From Lachnoclostridium sp. UBA1241 (lineage in GTDB: Bacteria; Bacillota; Clostridia; Lachnospirales; Lachnospiraceae), in assembly GCA_002308955.1 (NCBI GenBank), contig DBWJ01000034.1, positions 1 through 9,515 on the forward strand: DNA of 9,515 bases, written 5' to 3'. The position numbers and the translations under genes are program-made. The notes under the pieces are model-generated. The model worked only from the letters and a program-made list of their open reading frames with translations, did not search any database and was not told where the DNA came from. Positions 7,371 to 9,515 of this stretch are shown here, one piece after another. The first letter of the stretch is position 1. Each line of letters begins with the position of its first letter.

Positions 7371-7404
7371 CCGGCGGAAAATGATACGGTTAAGCCGGTT
7401 TTTT
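7371..7404 (+). terminator. Probable intrinsic terminator of the exporter operon
   Basis: CCGGC (7371-7375) pairs with GCCGG (7394-7398), followed by a run of six T (7399-7404); two further A-T pairs form inside after a GG/AA mismatch. It lies 10 bp past the stop codon of the second exporter gene. The loop is large (about 10 to 18 bases), so efficiency is uncertain and some read-through into the PspC gene is possible. Confidence 0.6.
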
Positions 7405-7443
7405 AATGAAACTTTAATCTTTCCGAAAAGACTCTTTCATCCG

Positions 7444-7510
7444 CGCATGGTATTCTATGATTGTCCGAAGGGACAATAAAACATCCAAAAGGAGTACAGA
7501 ATACCATGCG
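7444..7510 (+). promoter_or_regulatory. 13-bp perfect inverted repeat burying the pspC start codon, with inner hairpin
   Basis: CGCATGGTATTCT (7444-7456) is the exact reverse complement of AGAATACCATGCG (7498-7510); a further G-T pair (7443/7511) extends it. The right arm contains the ATG start codon (7506-7508). Between the arms lies a second perfect hairpin, ATTGTCC-GAAG-GGACAAT (7460-7477), then 20 unpaired bases holding the ribosome binding site AAAAGGAG (7487-7494). In RNA the start codon would be locked in a long helix while the ribosome binding site stays open, which suggests translational control of the envelope-stress-type protein downstream. If instead transcription starts inside the element (a TATGAT at 7456-7461 could serve as -10, without a good -35), the repeat would act as DNA, for instance as paired operators about five helical turns apart. 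Confidence 0.7.
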
Positions 7511-7700
7511 TAAACTTTATAAATCCAGATATGACAGAAAGATCTGCGGCGTTTGCGGAGGCATCGCCGAGTACCTCGGAGTCGATTCTACTCTGGTTCG
7601 GATTATTACCGTGCTGCTCGTGGCATTTGCCGGAATGAGCATTTGGATTTATGTGATTGCGGCCCTTCTGATGACCGCAGAGCCGGTATACTACGAGTAA
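7506..7700 (+). CDS. Small PspC-domain membrane protein
   Basis: The ATG at 7506 follows AAAAGGAG (7487-7494) at 11 bases; the frame is open further upstream but only this start keeps the family's N-terminus. The 64-residue protein is one complete PspC domain: RKICGVCGGIAEYLGVDSTL (about 11-30) is the family's amphipathic motif, followed by one membrane helix (about 31-57, VRIITVLLVAFAGMSIWIYVIAALLM) and a short tail, AEPVYYE. In Proteobacteria PspC senses envelope damage within the phage-shock system; in Clostridia short stand-alone PspC proteins occur without a known partner, and no PspA homologue is seen here. It lies downstream of an exporter operon but behind a terminator, so a functional tie to the exporter is only a suggestion. 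Its leader holds a striking inverted repeat that includes the start codon. Confidence 0.88.
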   Translation: MRKLYKSRYDRKICGVCGGIAEYLGVDSTLVRIITVLLVAFAGMSIWIYVIAALLMTAEPVYYE

Positions 7701-7730
7701 ACGGAGAAAACCTTCCCAAAAACCCTGATA

Positions 7731-7771
7731 GATAAGAGAAGCACCCGCAATATTGCGAGTGCTTCTTTATC
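7731..7771 (+). terminator. Terminator-like long hairpin after the PspC gene
   Basis: GATAAGAGAAGCAC (7731-7744) pairs with GTGCTTCTTTATC (7759-7771), with one bulged G. After a C/A mismatch the stem continues through the palindrome CGCAATATTGCG (7746-7757). The hairpin starts 30 bp after the PspC stop codon. The downstream arm is T-rich, but no pure T run follows it, so it may end or stabilise the transcript. Confidence 0.7.
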
Positions 7772-7775
7772 TTAC

Positions 7776-7869
7776 GTTGTAAATTCATTGGATGGGCGGC
7801 GTATCCATCATATCAGGTTCCCGTATGGGAGTGCAGGGTGCCTTTCCTGCTTGTCAATTGGTTTACAAC
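7776..7869 (+). ncRNA. Candidate structured RNA: four-way junction upstream of feoAB
   Basis: The ends of this 94-base stretch pair over 14 of 15 positions: 7776-7790 with 7855-7869, including two G-U pairs and one C/U mismatch. Inside this closing stem stand three hairpins in order: GATGGG/TCCATC (7791-7796 with 7804-7809), TCCC/GGGA (7819-7822 with 7827-7830, loop GTAT) and GCAGGG/TCCTGC (7833-7838 with 7845-7850). Several pairs are G-U only if the + strand is transcribed, so a rightward RNA fits better than the reverse. There is no convincing reading frame. It is not a riboswitch class I recognise. The best promoter for feoAB lies downstream of it, so as a feoAB leader it would need a further promoter upstream; otherwise it could be an independent small RNA, the 3' end of read-through mRNA, or a small mobile repeat with imperfect terminal inverted repeats. 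Confidence 0.45.
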
Positions 7870-7880
7870 AATAAGTTATC

Positions 7881-7907
7881 ATGGTTTCATAGTTGCGATT
7901 CAACCAT
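7881..7907. promoter_or_regulatory. Inverted repeat around the feoAB -35 box, candidate operator
   Basis: ATGGTT (7881-7886) and AACCAT (7902-7907) are exact inverted repeats flanking the -35 box TTGCGA (7893-7898). A second small palindrome, ATAAGTTAT (7871-7879), lies just upstream. Ferrous iron transporters are usually repressed by Fur or DtxR-type metalloregulators; neither repeat clearly matches the known consensus of those proteins, so the binding protein is open. Confidence 0.3.
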
Positions 7908-7921
7908 TTCTGCGTTATAAT
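7893..7921 (+). promoter_or_regulatory. Promoter of the feoA-feoB fusion gene
   Basis: TTGCGA (7893-7898) and a perfect TATAAT (7916-7921) are 17 bp apart. Transcription would start near 7928, leaving only about 17 untranslated bases, which contain the ribosome binding site AGGAGG (7933-7938). Confidence 0.8.
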
Positions 7922-7944
7922 CGGGAGTGGTTAGGAGGCGCGTT

Positions 7945-9515
7945 ATGAATCTTAAGGAACTGCCAATCGGAAAGACCGCGACGGTCGTAAATGTCGGGGG
8001 CGAGGGAGCCCTCAGACAGCATCTTCTTGATATGGGACTGATACCGACCGTGGAGGTCACGATGGTGCAGCATGCGCCCATGGGAGACCCGGTTGAGATC
8101 CGTATCTACGGGTATGAGCTGACTCTCCGGCTTGCGGATGCGGAGCGGATTGAGATCAAGGATGTGAGAGACGCTTCAAAGAAGGTTGCGGTGAACGAAC
8201 GGAAACGTCCGGTCGAGCACCCCGGTCTCGGTGAAGGCGGAAAGTATCACCGGGAGGGCGAGACAACGGCACTTCCCGAATCGACTTTACTGACCTTTGC
8301 GCTTGCCGGTAACCAGAACTGCGGAAAGACAACGCTTTTTAACCAGTTGACCGGCGCCAACCAGCATGTCGGGAATTTTCCGGGCGTGACGGTGGATCGA
8401 AAGGACGGACACATCCGCGGCAACGACAAGACGCTTGTGACGGACCTGCCGGGCATTTATTCGATGTCCCCGTATTCGAGCGAGGAGCTCGTGACGAGAC
8501 AGTTTATTCTTGACGAAAAGCCGAAAGGCATTATCAATATTGTGGATACCACCAATCTCGAGCGGAACCTGTATCTGACGATGCAGCTGATGGAGCTCGA
8601 GGTGCCCATGGTGCTTGCCCTCAACATGATGGATGAGGTCCGGGAGAACGGCGGGTCGGTCCTTGTAAATGAGATGGAGCGCCGGCTCGGCATTCCGGTC
8701 GTTCCGATTTCCGCCGCGAAGAACGAAGGTATTGACGAACTTGTGGATCATGCGCTTCATGTGGCGCGTTATCAGGAGAAGCCGGCGGGCTTTGAGGAGA
8801 TTGACTTCTGCGATGCCGAGGAGGCGGGCGGCGCGGTGCACAGGTGTCTGCACAGCATCAGCCACCTGATCGAAGACCATGCGAAGGAAGCGGGGATTCC
8901 CGTGCGGTTCGCCGCATCCAAGCTTGCCGAAGGTGACGAGATCATTTTGAAGGCTCTGAAACTCGATGCCAACGAGCAGGAGACCCTGGAGCATATTATT
9001 ACCCAGATGGAGACGGAGCGCGGGCTGGACCGCTCGGCGGCGATCGCGGACATGCGGTTCCGTTTCATCAACAAGGTCTGCGCGGAAGCGTTGATCCGTC
9101 CAGCGGAGAGTAAGGGGCATCTTCGGAGCCGTAAGATTGACCGGGTACTTACCGGACGTTTCACGGCGATTCCGCTGTTTGTCCTGATCATGGGGCTTGT
9201 GTTCTGGCTTTCCTTTAACGTTATCGGCGCGTTTTTCCAGAATCTTTTAGAGATGGGAATCGAAGCGCTCGGAAAGCTGACGGAGCGGGGACTCGACGCA
9301 TGGCAGGTGACCCCCGCCGTACGAAATCTGATCATCAACGGCATCTTCGCCGGTGTCGGCAGCGTTCTTTCATTTCTGCCGATCATCGTTACGCTGTTCT
9401 TCTTCCTTTCAATGCTTGAAGACAGCGGATATATGGCGCGTGTCGCTTTCTTCATGGATAAGCTGCTCCGTAAGATCGGACTCTCGGGTCGAAGCATCGT
9501 GCCGATGCTGATCGG
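7945..9515 (+). CDS. feoB: Ferrous iron transporter, FeoA-FeoB fusion, 5' part (runs off window)
   Basis: The ATG at 7945 follows AGGAGG (7933-7938) at ideal spacing. The frame stays open to the window end, giving 523 residues without a stop codon. Residues 1-73 are a FeoA (SH3-like) domain: MNLKELPIGKTATV, then LRQHLLDMGLIPTVEVTM and GDPVEIRIYGYELTLR. A polar linker (about 74-114) joins it to FeoB. The G domain shows G1 GNQNCGKTT (122-130), G2 region NFPGVTVD (144-151), G3 DLPG (167-170), G4 NMMD (227-230) and G5 SAAK (257-260). A helical GDI-like region follows (about 275-400), then the membrane part (from about 405), with the first gate segment and the conserved EDSGYMARVAFFMD (492-505). 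FeoB moves Fe2+ into the cell across the cytoplasmic membrane under anoxic conditions, gated by GTP; FeoA is an accessory partner, here fixed at 1:1 by fusion. Usual Cys in G1 is Ser in many FeoB proteins. The last membrane helices lie beyond the window. Confidence 0.95.
   Translation, partial: MNLKELPIGKTATVVNVGGEGALRQHLLDMGLIPTVEVTMVQHAPMGDPVEIRIYGYELTLRLADAERIEIKDVRDASKKVAVNERKRPVEHPGLGEGGKYHREGETTALPESTLLTFALAGNQNCGKTTLFNQLTGANQHVGNFPGVTVDRKDGHIRGNDKTLVTDLPGIYSMSPYSSEELVTRQFILDEKPKGIINIVDTTNLERNLYLTMQLMELEVPMVLALNMMDEVRENGGSVLVNEMERRLGIPVVPISAAKNEGIDELVDHALHVARYQEKPAGFEEIDFCDAEEAGGAVHRCLHSISHLIEDHAKEAGIPVRFAASKLAEGDEIILKALKLDANEQETLEHIITQMETERGLDRSAAIADMRFRFINKVCAEALIRPAESKGHLRSRKIDRVLTGRFTAIPLFVLIMGLVFWLSFNVIGAFFQNLLEMGIEALGKLTERGLDAWQVTPAVRNLIINGIFAGVGSVLSFLPIIVTLFFFLSMLEDSGYMARVAFFMDKLLRKIGLSGRSIVPMLI

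Noticed and set aside
7776..7869. NiCo-type metal riboswitch
   Set aside because: The four-way layout is similar, but the conserved junction bases I remember for that class are absent; I kept it as an unassigned RNA candidate.
8287..9497. Long open frames on the - strand (277 and 241 codons)
   Set aside because: Both are antisense to the FeoA-FeoB gene, whose motifs on the + strand are beyond doubt; the - strand products show no family features.

Overview
The window looks like chromosomal DNA of a Gram-positive, low-to-moderate GC anaerobe of the Clostridia, most likely a gut or rumen Lachnospiraceae. This rests on strong AGGAGG-type ribosome binding sites, a FeoA-FeoB fusion, a CE1-type esterase, a tail-anchored Pro/Thr-stalk surface protein, and an XRE regulator next to an ABC exporter pair. 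The taxonomic call is inferred from gene content, not from a marker gene. All supported genes lie on the + strand.

Layout. (1) 1-573: the 3' end of a CE1/feruloyl-esterase-like alpha/beta hydrolase, followed by a GC-rich hairpin. (2) 664-2451: a large modular surface protein with an N-terminal signal sequence, three DxDxDG loop modules, two InlB B-repeat-like domains, a Pro/Thr stalk and a C-terminal membrane anchor; a textbook terminator follows at 2461-2499. (3) 2574-7404: a self-contained efflux operon. It has an extended -10 promoter with a palindrome on its -35, a possible 8-codon leader peptide, a regulator with two DNA-binding domains, and two paralogous ABC exporter half-transporters whose genes overlap by 26 nt, then a terminator. 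(4) 7444-7771: a 64-residue PspC-domain membrane protein whose start codon lies in one arm of a perfect 13-bp inverted repeat, then a terminator. (5) 7776-7944: a non-coding stretch that folds on paper into a four-way junction, followed by a strong promoter. (6) 7945-9515: a FeoA-FeoB fused ferrous iron transporter cut off by the window end.

How the genes fit together. Regulator and exporter genes form one transcription unit, probably two half-transporters making a heterodimer controlled by the regulator; the substrate cannot be read from sequence. The PspC protein and FeoAB have their own leader regions and are best seen as separate units. The least explained parts are the pspC leader, with its perfect start-codon-burying inverted repeat, and the four-way-junction element before feoAB. 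No mobile element, CRISPR array, tRNA or rRNA was seen, and no gap between genes exceeds 300 bp.
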